A DNA stretch of 64,000 bases from Hydractinia symbiolongicarpus (lineage: Eukaryota; Cnidaria; Hydrozoa; Anthoathecata; Hydractiniidae), in NCBI RefSeq assembly GCF_029227915.1, contig NC_079880.1, positions 33,785,501 through 33,849,500 of the forward strand. Direction: 5' to 3'. Within the stretch, counting starts at the first letter, position 1. Each line of letters begins with the position of its first letter. The position numbers were made by a program, and so were the translations under genes. Below are positions 48,001 through 53,200 of the stretch, piece after piece. The notes under the pieces were generated by a model. That model had not been told where the DNA came from and searched no databases. It saw only the letters and a list, made by a program, of their open reading frames with translations.

Positions 48001-49799
48001 ATCAGTATTTTCACCATTGGAAAGATCGTCGTTTCTATAGTTTAAATTGCTAATAAAAAAACATAAACGTCACCCTAATTCACCCTCATTCATTTAGTTA
48101 ACTAATTCGTAATCAATGGCGAATTTATAACTTAAAATGAAAGATGCCATTAAGAATAACACAACTTTTCACAGCTTGCGTTTTTCAAATTTTGTGTACA
48201 GTAACTTTTTCCCAGACCCTTTTTCCTGCACGGTCTTGAGACATATAGGATTGTATTATGTGTGTTATGTATGACTTGAAAGGTTAATCAACATAATGTA
48301 TAGGTTTGTGAGATTTTTACAAACAGTTAGGAGATGCTGTGTTTTTAAAGTTTCTTTGATGACGTTATCAACCTGCCTATTCTGAAACTTTCTTAATTTG
48401 ATCCGTAATTTAGCTTGGACGTTTTTAGTGCAATGCAATGGTTTCACTATTGAAATAAAAAAAGGACCGATTTTGTAAAATCTTATTTACAATGGTTTTT
48501 TTCAATTTTGGGGGAAATTTACTCGATTTTTGACACAGAAAGGTGATTGTCCATTTATATATATAATGTTGTATTGCAAACTGTTTTTTTTTAATATTGT
48601 GTAAAGTTTTATGGGGGAGAACTGCATGTGGTATCAACCTATTTTCAAAAAAAAAAATTTCAACCACAACTCTGCAAAAGTTATAAAATTCTTGAGTCAC
48701 AAAATTTGGAGCATCAAAGTAAATTTTCTTGCTATTCTTCAATCCTAAATTTATTTCCAAAAAACGCACTATTTAGATGTGATCTTTAGATGTTTAAAAT
48801 GAGAAATTATAACTCTGAACTTATGCAAGAGGCCAGATTTTCACAAAATCAATTAAACTTTATCAACCGCGAAAATTTGTTATAAGATAATACCAAAATT
48901 ACACATTTTTTTTTTTATGCACAAAATTTTAATATTCGAATTGTAAAATTTCAAATGGCTGTGTTGTTTGCTTTTTATGCATGTATATTCGTTTTTCCAT
49001 GGGCATACAGCAACTGTCTCCCTGATTTACTTTTTTTTGTTTTAGATATGTTGTATCAAACAAATAAAGAAGTTTTGTTAGGAAATGTAATACGTAACTT
49101 GCAAGGTGATCAAATAGGTATGATTAAGTTGTATTTTTCTCCTGACTCTTCCAATTGATACAGTCGATAAGTTTCTATTTTTCTTTTCATATAGAAACAT
49201 TACTGACATTTATTTGTGATTGGAATACAAGCGCGAAACATAGTTATGCCTCACAAACAGGTTTGTGGGATATCAAAAGAAGTCTATGAAAAGTGTTATA
49301 CAATATTAAAAAAATTATATTTATTTCTTAGTGTTAATGCATATTCTGAAGTTGAAAACACCAAATGAATTGTTGGAACTGTCAAACATGAAAGAAACTA
49401 TTGAATCTATGCTGCCATACACAGGTACTTTAAGGTTGAATAGAAAAAAGAAATTTAATACAACCTTAATAATTTACACCAACATTTGAAAATGATCTTT
49501 GTTTTCATTTTTGTGTTTACAAGTTAAAGACAGCTTATAAATTACCTGTGTCAACATAAATAGCTGAATTGTGGATGTTATGAATTTAGGAAAAATACAG
49601 TGAGCAATACAAATGATATTGTATATTTAGAACGACACTGCAAACGTGTGAATCAACTCTTGCAGGTAAGAGAGACAACGTAATATCCAGATTTTTATGC
49701 CACGTTGATAAGTAAAATAAAAGTAGTTTCTCGTTTTTGTAGCAATCAATGTTTGTGGATTACACGTTGGAATCAATGAAGTTGTCTTCCATCACTTAA
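631..49799 (+). CDS. TBL3: TBL3/UTP13 WD40 protein of the SSU processome, 3' part, 22 exons
   Basis: Exons: 631-723, 2520-2597, 2707-2782, 2942-3017, 21962-22167, 25640-25781, 25913-25971, 30096-30202, 33354-33429, 33598-33651, 33744-33815, 34062-34220, 37997-38067, 38153-38231, 38334-38411, 38598-38656, 38768-38871, 49046-49117, 49195-49260, 49332-49434, 49590-49665, 49743-49799 (TAA). All have AG/GT borders and matching phases, giving 653 residues. WD40 blades show repeated G-H...D and W-D/I-K-L-W ends, followed by a helical C-terminal UTP13 domain. Blade order and motifs (FHP, SGRDK, QKQF-GYYDEVLD, GHKRGIWC, HEKAW-type) match TBL3. The family acts in the nucleolus in UTP-B during 18S pre-rRNA processing. 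The N-terminus, roughly 150 residues by comparison with the family's ~800, is upstream of the window. Donor of exon 49332-49434 (gttgaa) is weak and was chosen because it keeps frame. Confidence 0.92.
860..1130 (+). repeat. dispersed repeat family A, copy 1
   Basis: The stretch starting ctatataataatacagagag, then tgtgacaggcaaagt, then the attaatgaagccattgcaatgca block, recurs in the same order at 17600-17950 and 38895-39170. The copies are clearly diverged. No coding capacity or terminal repeats seen. All three copies lie in TBL3 introns in the same orientation. Class unknown. Confidence 0.65.
1500..1830. repeat. old fragment of the ATAACCC-end element family
   Basis: The order of blocks (cctgggaactaagttgtg, taccagaaataaatcatttc, gtgattgcaaaatataaatag, ccaggattgtgtt) matches 28100-28310, and in reverse complement 12600-12790. 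Terminal regions are missing. It is the most degraded of the copies in this window. Confidence 0.6.
4992..5516. mobile_element. 525 bp fold-back MITE inserted in the piggyBac pseudogene
   Basis: Terminal inverted repeats of about 34 bp begin tgtgatgctctctag and end ctagagagcatcaca, with two mismatches in the first 30 bp. A TA duplication fits both borders (4990-4991 and 5517-5518). Removing the element and one TA rejoins the transposase frame N-D-N-S-T-Y-D-P-N-D-P-D. The interior is a maze of self-complementary aaatacgaaat motifs plus two copies of an internal ~62 bp unit (agaatgaaatacggcaactt). A second, left-truncated copy is at 24671-25063. Confidence 0.85.
6331..6974 (-). mobile_element. 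5'-truncated LINE tail with (TATC)n 3' end
   Basis: Minus-strand reading 6961-6560 gives the typical C-terminus of a CR1/jockey-type ORF2: Y-N-L-R-S-S, then Y-G-L-Q-T-F-G-Y-I-A-S-Q-L-W-N-S-L-P, then a C-K-C-R-I-C-A-E-Y cysteine tail. The element's 3' end (at low coordinate) is a GATA microsatellite on the + strand. TAGAT is duplicated at 6326-6330 and 6970-6974; removing 6331-6974 restores the piggyBac frame (A-L-D-F-L-L-F-E-C). Confidence 0.82.
7898..8290 (+). repeat. tandem repeat, ~128 bp unit, about 3 copies
   Basis: The anchor gttaacaaaaaaagtatgc occurs at 7964, 8092 and 8221, so the spacing is 128 and 129 bp. Between anchors the units share a ctaaatgtcattttaggcc block and an aaaattaaaactacttta block. 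Units differ by several substitutions. No coding potential. Confidence 0.85.
9508..10510 (+). pseudogene. pogo/Tigger-type transposase pseudogene
   Basis: The first 160 codons hold a Brinker/Psq-like helix-turn-helix (I-T-Y-A-E-I-N...K-K-F-G...K-R-I-R-E-W-R) and a CENP-B-type domain (L-E-N-Q-L-V-D-W-I...S-T-G-W-L-K-N-F-V-R-R). After a frameshift near 9970 the DDE domain begins with A-M-D-E-T-P-V (first catalytic Asp) and runs through two in-frame stops to G-T-S-G-N-A-W-V-N near 10290. The rest of the catalytic domain is deleted; the acidic tail (P-F-A-R-I-T-D-S-D-E-E-D) ends at a TGA at 10506-10508. This family binds TIRs and inserts at TA. Dead copy. Confidence 0.82.
10617..12000 (-). pseudogene. 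Copia-type gag-protease fragment, heavily degraded
   Basis: Reading the minus strand from about 11980 downward gives A-W-K-N-D-V-E-V-W (the gag start block), later a zinc knuckle C-H-I-C-Y-S-T-K-H-F-A-M-E-C-P-H near 11000, then a protease-like L-D-S-A-Y-T-K-T-V and the block N-A-V-L-H-F-G ending I-L-L-L-S. The same blocks occur in the better Copia copy at 39941. A piece around 11360-11600 (M-N-K-I-F-S-K-V-L-H-E-E-L-E-K) is open but not recognised. The fragment stops abruptly at 10616, where an accgtaaatgatcaaataaa motif probably begins the neighbouring Tigger end. Confidence 0.62.
13222..15862. repeat. 2.6 kb insertion with a degenerate ~100 bp tandem array
   Basis: Comparing this copy with 27306-28599 shows extra sequence between attcaata (13222) and ttaatatataagatta (15862). 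It begins ctagctgtttcccgtgg and ends actcacgcaagggaatt. From about 13560 to 15130 a loose unit recurs: tattgcat-cggtccttcctcac-aaagttt-ac-aaaatgt-aaaa, at intervals near 100-150 bp with heavy divergence. No coding region. The end resembles the arm of the 353-439 palindrome. Confidence 0.6.
15886..15980 (-). other. conserved ~95 bp module, copy 1
   Basis: Bounded by ggaggcaagg and cttgtctcc (inverse ends). Core shared with 27546-27640 and 36579-36670 in opposite orientation: gagagtcgctagttcagaca, ttctcgtg, aagtttaaac, cccccacttgtctcc. Within the core, ctcgtg and a later cacgag/cacaag can pair as a small hairpin. Function unknown. Confidence 0.7.
16240..16530. repeat. right part of the older host copy of the ATAACCC family
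   Basis: Matches the order of 12850-13120: aggtggcc/aggtgtcc, ataaggcacataactatg, cacattgtgattgct, aataggtaacaaaatt, gttattacagacgatctgtg, tttatgccaagaaaactt. Together with 12060-12286 it forms the two halves split by the 12287-16215 element. Confidence 0.65.
17600..17950 (+). repeat. dispersed repeat family A, copy 2
   Basis: Shares with 860-1130 the ctataataatacagagag start and gacaggcaaagt, and with 38895-39170 the later ttttcaccg/actgc, ggacca-ctggga-caa-ttggg blocks. It is the longest copy here and links the two others. Confidence 0.65.
18370..18615 (+). repeat. dispersed repeat family B, copy 1
   Basis: Contains tttcgaatccagtgtgat, gaccgccaccatgacaaaag, ggtaaaccaacatatcacac and a gtatttgtgatt end. 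The reverse complement of 51150-51385 has the same blocks in the same order with modest divergence, including the upstream gataaggtcttcttcct block. No coding potential; class not determined. Confidence 0.75.
19105..20192 (+). mobile_element. internally deleted LINE: 2A-like leader, endonuclease, ORF2 C-terminus, TAA tail
   Basis: The reading frame 19105-19893 (262 codons) starts with a hydrophobic N-terminus and L-L-L-L-I-A-G-D-I-E-A-C-P-G-P, a 2A-like ribosome-skip motif with Cys in place of the usual Asn. An APE-type endonuclease follows: H-Q-N-C-R-G, L-S-L-S-E-T-H, G-G-G-V-A-I-Y, Y-R-P-P-D, M-G-D-F-N. It breaks at 19890 and joins, in another frame, L-P-R...F-M-G-S-K-I-Y-N-D-L-P (19890-20010), the C-terminal tail of ORF2. 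The reverse transcriptase is absent. The 3' end is a short ATA/TAA repeat at 20175-20192. Upstream ATG at 19105 or 19135 could be the start. Confidence 0.8.
20334..20700 (+). mobile_element. TTAA-flanked left end resembling THAP/Kolobok elements
   Basis: TTAA at 20330-20333 is followed by agggactgtccgttaaaaaa, much like the left end at 22857 (aggggcactccagtaaaaaa). No matching right end was found before 21960. It sits about 570 bp upstream of a THAP reading frame, as expected if both belong to one element. Extent beyond the terminus is uncertain. Confidence 0.35.
20900..21172 (+). pseudogene. THAP zinc-finger fragment
   Basis: The frame starts M-A-Y-C-S-A-Y-R-C-K-N-N and contains F-F-L-M-P-K, K-A-W-I-A-A-I-N-R and L-C-S-D-Y-F-E-E. 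This is the THAP layout (C-x4-C, AW, C-x2-H) but the final His is Tyr, so one zinc ligand is missing. A stop follows at 21092-21094; a later frame gives D-N-E-V-E-F-E-V-E and stops at 21172. THAP domains bind DNA in host regulators and in P-element and Kolobok transposases. The mutated ligand and TE setting favour a dead transposase. Confidence 0.65.
21962..22167 (+). CDS. TBL3: TBL3 exon after the giant intron
   Basis: This 206 bp exon completes the split Gly codon and reads C-L-R-T-W-S-L-H-D-G-R-C-V-Y, a linker, then V-V-A-V-T-F-D-H-N-I-I-F-Y-D and L-K-I-Q-K-Q before gtaagt. It forms the end of one WD40 blade and the start of the next. The longest exon of the gene in this window. Confidence 0.9.
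22857..24568. mobile_element. 1.7 kb TTAA-flanked TIR element, probably Kolobok-like
   Basis: TTAA occurs at 22853-22856 and 24569-24572. The left terminus AGGGGCACTCCAGTAAAAA and the inverted right terminus AGGGGAACTTCAGTAAAAA match at 17 of 19. Purine-start termini with TTAA fit Kolobok better than piggyBac, whose ends start with CCC; this is family knowledge plus inference. At 23110-23283 a short frame reads L-N-P-Y-D-F-E-P-V-V-S-F-T-D and then stops; it may be a transposase N-terminal remnant. The rest is non-coding. It lies in the TBL3 intron 22168-25639. Confidence 0.75.
24671..25063. mobile_element. second copy of the fold-back MITE, left end missing
   Basis: The right end agaagtggtcgattttccta... 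gagcatcaca is the same as at 5487-5516, followed by TA. Two to three copies of the internal unit (gcagggacgtttt...agaatgaaatacggcaactt) and the aaatacg-rich part precede it. The tgtgatgctctctag left end is absent. Confidence 0.8.
25640..25971 (+). CDS. TBL3: TBL3 exons 25640-25781 and 25913-25971
   Basis: The first reads F-I-G-Y-Y-D-E-V-L-D-I-K-F, A-T-N-S-E-Q-I-K-V and ends L-R-G-H-T-G; the second G-T-V-L-S-I-D-V-S-Y-D-G-K-Y-I-A-S-C-S-K. Together they make one WD40 blade and begin the next. The phase 1 junction restores GGA. Confidence 0.92.
26030..26360 (+). repeat. dispersed repeat family C, copy 1
   Basis: Blocks gctgacttttcctaacttt, ggcttgtagtggaaaaa, cactaggtggttac-type, and aaggagatatgggtcctat recur in order at 55430-55740. 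Diverged; no coding potential or terminal repeats seen. Confidence 0.6.
26736..27300. mobile_element. TTAA-flanked element, left part only
   Basis: TTAA at 26732-26735 is followed by AGGGATTCGAGGTACTTTTA, the same terminus as the 2.05 kb element at 52320-54372, and homology continues for about 250 bp (ctgaaagatttgcatgag, atattcactttttgttaaaa, ccgccatcttgg). The right side is interrupted by the element at 27306. Confidence 0.7.
27306..28599. mobile_element. 1.3 kb copy of the ATAACCC TIR element family
   Basis: Left end ttttcggtatataaccca followed by repeated cgtataacccgc motifs; right end aaaccggataatacggta after tataacccgcacc repeats. It is the inverse of 12287-16215 but lacks the 2.6 kb insertion, so it shows the likely basic form. 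It contains the conserved module at 27546-27640 and an acaaacaaacaaac run at 27728-27747. No open frame of note. Confidence 0.75.
27546..27640 (+). other. conserved ~95 bp module, copy 2
   Basis: Starts ggagacaagtgggggacg and ends cttccttgtctcc, so nine bases at each end are inverted copies (ggagacaag/cttgtctcc). The interior has ctcgtgaaccccaagcacgag, a 6 bp stem with a 9 nt loop. It sits inside the 1.3 kb element. Confidence 0.72.
28930..29140 (-). repeat. dispersed repeat family D, copy 1
   Basis: The reverse complement has, in order, agtatgctaaccttgt, ggttctgaactg, ctctgcaccttcatgattag, ttttaaaagcatacatcata, aaaccctcataattcc and gtcgacaaataactactg. The same blocks occur at 53110-53400 on the + strand. 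A 103-codon frame over it on the minus strand (29004-29315) is not conserved in the other copy. Confidence 0.7.
30096..30202 (+). CDS. TBL3: TBL3 exon 30096-30202
   Basis: Reads D-N-T-I-R-V-W-C-K-N, then T-G-F-G-H-T-R-D-V-G-S-I-A-W-P-K. It closes one WD40 blade and opens the next (GH...). The phase 2 end joins the G at 33354 to complete Lys. Confidence 0.92.
30404..30526 (-). pseudogene. THAP domain N-terminal fragment
   Basis: Minus strand from the ATG at 30526: M-K-K-K-K-C-L-G-C-C-A-I-G-C-S-N-R-S, then K-I-Y-I-F-A-H, typical of the first third of a THAP finger (C-C-A-x-G-C-x-N-R). It loses likeness after about 25 residues and ends with the stop below 30400. Probably a transposon remnant in the 30203-33353 intron. 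Confidence 0.5.
30930..32311 (+). pseudogene. non-LTR retrotransposon RT with an embedded PHD-like zinc finger, 3' half
   Basis: RT blocks: M-Q-F-G-F-V-P-G, D-L-E-K-A-F-D-R-V-P, G-V-H-Q-G-S-V-F-S-P-L-L-F. The catalytic YADD box is deleted near 31355 and there is a frameshift near 31215. Next, at 31480-31660, C-x2-C, C-x2-C, H-x2-C, C-x2-C spacing (C-G-V-C, C-Q-T-C-K-H-W-V-H-K-K-C, C-K-R-C) forms a PHD-like finger inside the ORF. After it come L-Y-G-S-E-T-W and R-R-L-N-W-L-G-H-L-E-R, ending at 32291. One TGA (31764-31766) interrupts the frame. The 3' end is a GAT-type tail at 32293-32311. Dead copy in sense orientation. Confidence 0.85.
33048..33112. repeat. 30 bp inverted repeat with 5 nt loop
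   Basis: 33048-33077 pairs with 33083-33112; the only deviation is a T:G pair (33063/33097). The loop is gttgg. It lies in a TBL3 intron 240 bp before an exon. A sense transcript would fold into a near-perfect 30 bp hairpin. Confidence 0.88.
33354..34220 (+). CDS. TBL3: TBL3 exons 33354-33429, 33598-33651, 33744-33815, 34062-34220
   Basis: Reads L-S-T-D-Y-I-V-T-G-A-Q-D-L-T-L-K-C-W; then a short linker ending T-E-K-A-H-D-K; then D-I-N-G-V-A-I-S-P-N-N-K-F and S-Q-D-K-T-G-K; then V-W-K-I, C-G-H-K-R-G-I-W-C, F-S-P-V-D-Q, and D-S-T-I-K-L-W-A-L. These are blades 9-11 or so of the WD40 arrays. Exon 33598 has two candidate AGs; the upstream one would bring in a stop. The intron 33816-34061 contains a LINE tail. 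Confidence 0.92.
33890..34050 (+). mobile_element. 160 bp LINE 3' tail, second copy
   Basis: Nearly identical to 32155-32311: cttggcaggaggtta, cttgatacagaggaagtt, ctaacacagtctagatcag, ccaacccatgct, then agccgagaatgatgatgatg. It is severely 5'-truncated and ends in a (GAT)n tail only about 10 bp before the exon acceptor at 34062. Confidence 0.88.
36373..37284. mobile_element. 912 bp non-autonomous element with 15 bp TIRs and CCATA duplication
   Basis: CAGGGTTCGAATTAG at 36373-36387 is exactly inverted at 37270-37284. CCATA flanks both sides (36368-36372, 37285-37289). Inside are the conserved module at 36579-36670 and a tandem array at about 37017-37225: four ~55 bp units with gatctaacaaagcttt and gttcttaaacttttaaa blocks. 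No transposase. CAGGG-type ends occur in hAT elements, but a 5 bp duplication does not fit hAT, so the superfamily is left open. Confidence 0.78.
36579..36670 (+). other. conserved ~95 bp module, copy 3
   Basis: Same orientation as 27546-27640: ggagacaagtggggga, gtttaaactcgtgaa, cacgagaacta, ctgaactagcgcctctc, ttaactttcttgtctt. It keeps the ctcgtg/cacgag stem. Its surroundings are unrelated to the ATAACCC elements that carry copies 1 and 2. Confidence 0.7.
37743..37830 (+). repeat. tRNA-like SINE head with A and B boxes and T-run
   Basis: tggctcagttgg (37751-37762) is an exact pol III A box. gagttcgaatccc (37795-37807) is a near-perfect B box, with about 33 bases between the two boxes. A run of seven T at 37818-37824 could end transcription. 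The D, anticodon and T stems do not pair well and the acceptor arm is absent, so this is not a working tRNA. Most likely a tRNA-derived SINE. Confidence 0.55.
37997..38871 (+). CDS. TBL3: TBL3 exons 37997-38067, 38153-38231, 38334-38411, 38598-38656, 38768-38871
   Basis: The first three complete the last WD40 blades (T-F-E-G-H-T-N-S-V-L; S-S-E-G-L-I-K-I-W-D; L-E-G-H-D-E-K; A-W-A-L-A-V; D-S-T-V-K-F-W-K). The fourth is a Glu-rich linker (V-K-E-E-E-E-K-Q). The fifth starts the UTP13 C-terminal helical domain (L-R-N-L-L-Q-E-K-K-F-D-K-A-I-G-L-A). The next exon lies 10 kb away. Confidence 0.93.
38895..39170 (+). repeat. dispersed repeat family A, copy 3
   Basis: gtgtctgtctgtgac, caaagtgg, tttctttgatgtagct, aattaataaagccattgcaa and the cactgcgtgg...ttgggtta blocks align with 17600-17950. 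It starts only about 25 bp after a TBL3 exon. Confidence 0.65.
39819..39927 (+). repeat. Copia 5' LTR
   Basis: 109 bp, TG...CA ends. It is unusually short for an LTR; it contains a tatattttag block and an aataaat near the 3' side (39911-39917) that could serve as poly(A) signal. Confidence 0.93.
39941..44242 (+). CDS. Copia gag-pol polyprotein with one in-frame TAG
   Basis: 1,433 codons plus stop. Gag is about residues 1-230; CCHC knuckle C-H-I-C-Q-S-V-M-H-F-A-R-F-C-P-H near 251-266; protease D-S-A-C-S near 315; integrase zinc region (K-L-H-K-Q-F-G-H...C-E-T-C) near 455-495; DDE core (V-M-D, A-D-N-G-G-E, W-Q-N-G-L-C-E-R-N) near 520-630; RT (A-R-L-V-V-R-G-F, D-V-K-S-A-F-L-Q-G, H-V-D-D) near 985-1130; RNase H (S-D-A-S-Y, A-E-A-L-S) near 1270-1420. 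TAG at 41876-41878 (codon 646) splits it; the same frame continues at once. A Trp codon (TGG to TAG) would fit. RT has HVDD where YVDD is common. Polyprotein processed by its own protease. Confidence 0.93.
44424..44532 (+). repeat. Copia 3' LTR
   Basis: Same 109 bp as the 5' LTR by eye, followed by the CTGCA duplication. Confidence 0.93.
44609..44982. mobile_element. possible 374 bp MITE
   Basis: agggttcccac at the left and gtgagaaccct at the right are inverted with one mismatch; AAC flanks both sides. The interior repeats ctcctcaaat/tctcctcaat. Short TIR and 3 bp duplication make this only suggestive. Confidence 0.4.
45457..46635 (+). pseudogene. Penelope-like element reverse transcriptase, GIY-YIG end truncated
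   Basis: One frame, broken by TGA at 45550-45552 and 46288-46290, reads G-P-P-P-stop-F-Y-G-L-S-K-I-H-K, S-F-D-V-T-S-L-Y-T-N-V-P, G-V-A-M-G-G-P-A-S-S, and K-R-F-D-D-V-F-A-I. Active PLE enzymes usually have a Y-V/I-D-D; here one residue appears lost. The linker leads to N-V-V-Y-E-I-P-C-K-D-C, the start of the GIY-YIG nuclease, then a stop at 46635. A 5' part before 45450 was not recognised. Inactive. Confidence 0.85.
47361..47477 (-). mobile_element. tRNA-like sequence framed by ~23 bp inverted repeats
   Basis: ttgttcatcactaacatact... at 47361-47383 is the inverse of 47455-47477 (20 of 23 match). Between them, minus strand, lie gtagtgtagtggg (A-box-like, 47438-47450) and ggatcgaatcccg (B-box-like, 47394-47406), with a ctccccgttctgggga hairpin between. 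It resembles a tRNA gene with altered arms (A box of Glu/Asp/Gly type). The island is GC-rich in AT-rich surroundings. Confidence 0.72.
49046..49799 (+). CDS. TBL3: TBL3 last exons 49046-49117, 49195-49260, 49332-49434, 49590-49665, 49743-49799
   Basis: They encode the UTP13 helical C-terminal domain: L-G-N-V-I-R-N-L, T-L-L-T-F-I-C-D-W-N-T, M-H-I-L-K-L, M-L-P-Y-T, L-E-R-H-C-K-R-V-N-Q-L-L-Q, F-V-D-Y-T-L-E-S-M-K-L, stop TAA at 49797-49799. This domain contacts other UTP-B subunits in the family. Confidence 0.92.
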
Positions 49800-49990
49800 C
49801 CAGTCGAACTAAATATGATTTAATTTTCATGTCCAGCATACCAGTGGTACAACAAGGATAAATTCTTTGGAGTGCATATTTTTACATGCATTGTATTTTT
49901 CTATGCAGAATTTTGAACATAAAAATTATTACGAAGCTTTGTTTGTTAGAATCTATCCCTTGAAATGTGTTTTCGTTGAATTTCTCATAT

Positions 49991-49996
49991 AATAAA
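49991..49996 (+). terminator. likely TBL3 poly(A) signal AATAAA
   Basis: First AATAAA after the TBL3 stop, 192 bp downstream, in a 3' UTR with no other feature. Cleavage would fall near 50010-50020, about 200 bp before the DDX54 start. Confidence 0.55.
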
Positions 49997-50180
49997 ACTG
50001 CCATGCTAAAAATTTGTCAGGTATACATAATTGCAGCAAAAAGGCAGGAACTCCTCGAGAAGGTCAACACAGTTTTTTCTATTCTTTTAAAAGTTTATAC
50101 AGATCATGTCTGATTTTAGTATATAGTATTGCATCAGGGATTTTTTTCTCATCCTGTTTTTTGTGTTTGTTTGTAATAAT

Positions 50181-50208
50181 TCGTTTTTTCCTTTTTTTTC
50201 TGGTAAAG
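50181..50208 (+). promoter_or_regulatory. strong 3' splice acceptor just upstream of the DDX54 start
   Basis: tcgttttttccttttttttc then tggtaaag: a 20 nt pyrimidine tract ending in AG at 50207-50208, only 10 bases before the ATG at 50219. It can be the acceptor of a 5' UTR intron or, in animals with spliced leaders, a trans-splice site. The sequence does not decide which. Confidence 0.5.
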
Positions 50209-50218
50209 ATTAAAAAAA

Positions 50219-53200
50219 ATGGCAAAACTAAAACAACGCTCTGGAAAGCAAAAAGTGCTTAAACAGAAGAAAAAATTCGGAGAAAGACTAGTCATAGGTA
50301 AAAGTAAAGTGGCAATGAAGAAACAATTAAAAAAGAAAGAAGATCAATCTCATGAAAGCGATTTTGAAATCACGGTTGAAAATGCAAACAGTAAGATTCA
50401 AATTGAGGTAATGTTATATGTTGTCATGGTAATTACAAAACATTTTTTTAAATACCCCACAAAATATGGAGATAAGTTATTCACTACCACTACATCTAGG
50501 GTAATTTATTTTCACTATTATACCGAAATTAGGAGTGATTGCTATTTACCTTTCTTGAAATATAAGTGAAAAAAAGATTTAGTAGCATCCATGTTATCTT
50601 GTTGTTTGAGCAACACTGAACAGTTTATTGTAATTACAAAATACACTAGTGGTAAATCTTTTTTTGCATGATCACTGTTAATACTTGTTTGGTTGCTTCA
50701 GGCTTTCGATGAAAAAAGTGCAGGCCATGAACTGAATACAAGAGAGATGGTAAAAAAACAAAATAAAAAGCAACAAAAATCTGGTGGTTTTCAAGCAATG
50801 GGTAAAAACTCTACATTATATTATTTTGTTGCTCACCCAATTTTTTTTTGTTTTTTTTTTGTTTGTTTGTTTCTTTGTTTGAGTTTAACTACTAAATATT
50901 TTTAGGCTTGTCACACCAAATTTTCAAAGGTGTTATTCGTAAGGGCTATAAAGTACCAACACCCATTCAACGAAAGGTATTTTTATGTTTTGTTATCACT
51001 GTCTATTTTAAAAGGATTGCATATGCTCCAAGATTTAAAACCAGGTATACACTTACTTTTTTTATAGACAGTCCCTCTCATAATGGATGGGAAAGATGTG
51101 GTTGCTATGGCAAGAACAGGTACAAATTTGTTGAAGTGTAGTTAAATCACACATACGGAGTAGCGTGATATGTTGGTTTACCCTTTCGTCACGGTGGCGG
51201 TCTTCAGGAAAGTTTTAACGCACTGGATTCGAGTCATTGTTATAGCTTATTTCAATGGATAAAAAAAATCTCTACTATTTTCTCACGTAAACAGAAGGCT
51301 GAAGTTGTGCTTTCCTGATATTAAGTTAAGGAACAAGACCTTTATCTTTAGCTGTTTTTACTGAAGCATGGCCCTTAGCTAGGATAAAGAAAAAAGCTGT
51401 TGCTGAAATTTTTCAAGCAAAAATGAAGTGAATTAAACACATAATTTTAAAATCAACAATTTAAGGATGGTTTGAAAGGACGCTATGTTTAAAGTGTTTT
51501 TATTGTCACAATACGTAATATTTCTTTCTGTTTGTAGAGGTCCTCATAGCTAGCCAGAATTTAGAGACTTCATGCAGGGAAATTTTTCTTTCTTTTTAAC
51601 AAAACAAACAAACAATTTTCATTATGTGTAGAATTTATGTCGTATAATTTATCTGGACAATATTGCATTAACATATAAAGTTCTTGAAATATATAACATT
51701 TACACTTTTTATTTTAATTTTTCTCACAAAAGCAAAACTCATATTCGGTTTTGTTTTCTAAGTTCTCATGCGCAGAGGAAAAATATTGCTTAGGAAATCC
51801 GTTTTTGAAAAAAAGCTTTTGTCTGGAATGATCAGAATGTTTGGAAAAATTTTAAAGCATGCAGAAAGTTTGACGACCTACATTTTCAAAAATCTTAATT
51901 TTAACACGTCAAAGGCTGCATTTTTTTTTGGCAAGTGTTTTTTCCTTTTGACACACCATGTTCTAATTAGTTTTATTAACAACTTGGTTTAAATTTTATC
52001 CTGCCCTCCTCAAATACAAAATTAAGGAACATGCAAGTGATGCAACTGGATGGAAACGTAGCTTATTATTTTTTTATTAATATCTAGATCAGTATTATAT
52101 TGACATATTCTTTGCAGGAACGCGTAGACTAAAATGTTTTTTCGTTATGTGTGACTTCAAACCGACCGCGGTTTCTTGCTGTTATAAAAATGTCATCTGA
52201 GCATTTAAATTTTTTTATCGCATAGGTTCTGGCAAAACCGCTGCATTTCTGGTCCCAATGTTTGAAAAACTGCAAGCTCATTCGACGAAGGTATGTGCAG
52301 AAAAACACTATTGTGTTAAAGGGATCCCAAGGTACTTTTACAAGTTGGACTTACCTGAAAGATTTTCATAAGAAATTTTAAATGACATATTCACTTTTTG
52401 TTAAAAGTTCATGTAATCTCAGATATCGTTTTTTAAGTATTTGTTTTTCTTGCCACCTCGATCTTCTTGTTCCTTAAAAATTTCAGACTAGCTCCAGTTT
52501 TTTTTGTGGCACACGACCCTGTAAGTCATTTATGTACTGCTCAAATTAATGCCTTTCATTCGCTATAATTAATGACTTTCATAGCCAAAAACAATTAATT
52601 TACCTTTCGCAACATATTTCAAAAAATTCAACATACTTTCCAAATCGATCGGTGTACAAATGATTTTTTTTTTAATAATTCAACATGATATACTAGCAGC
52701 GTTGAGCAAGAAAAAAGAAAAAAATATATATTAGCAGCAGGTGTGTGCATGATTTTTTTCATGCAAATTGAAAAGAATTTATTTCATTAAACAGGTTGTA
52801 AAAATTACTGATCTATAACCTGTCGACCTGGGCTGCGTATGATGCTCAAATCAGTATTATTAACCCTGTTCCCAACAATCCTCAGGTACGAGGTTGCCTA
52901 AGTTACTCAGTAGGTGGATATATATATATATATATATATATTAAAAAATATTAAAAACTCAATAAAAAAGAACAGTGATTTAATTCCTCCCACAATACAG
53001 GAAAAGACAGAAATTTCTGTCTAATTATAGTTTGTTTTCTTATGATATATTTCCAATATGTAGCGCAAACATCTACGCTGCTGGTTTCGTCCTAATAAAC
53101 TTTTAGATACAAAAAATGTTGGGTAACCAGTTTAAGATTTAGAGTATGCTAACCTTGTACCCAGGTGTTTTGGTTCTGAACTGATCTGCTCCTCTATAAT

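Noticed and set aside
48425-48769. 114-codon minus-strand frame
   Set aside because: AT-driven Phe/Lys/Asn-rich frame inside a TBL3 intron, no motif and no splice context.
50014-50262. 82-codon + frame between the two genes
   Set aside because: Overlaps the DDX54 start in another frame, Phe/Ser-rich pyrimidine tract, no domain.
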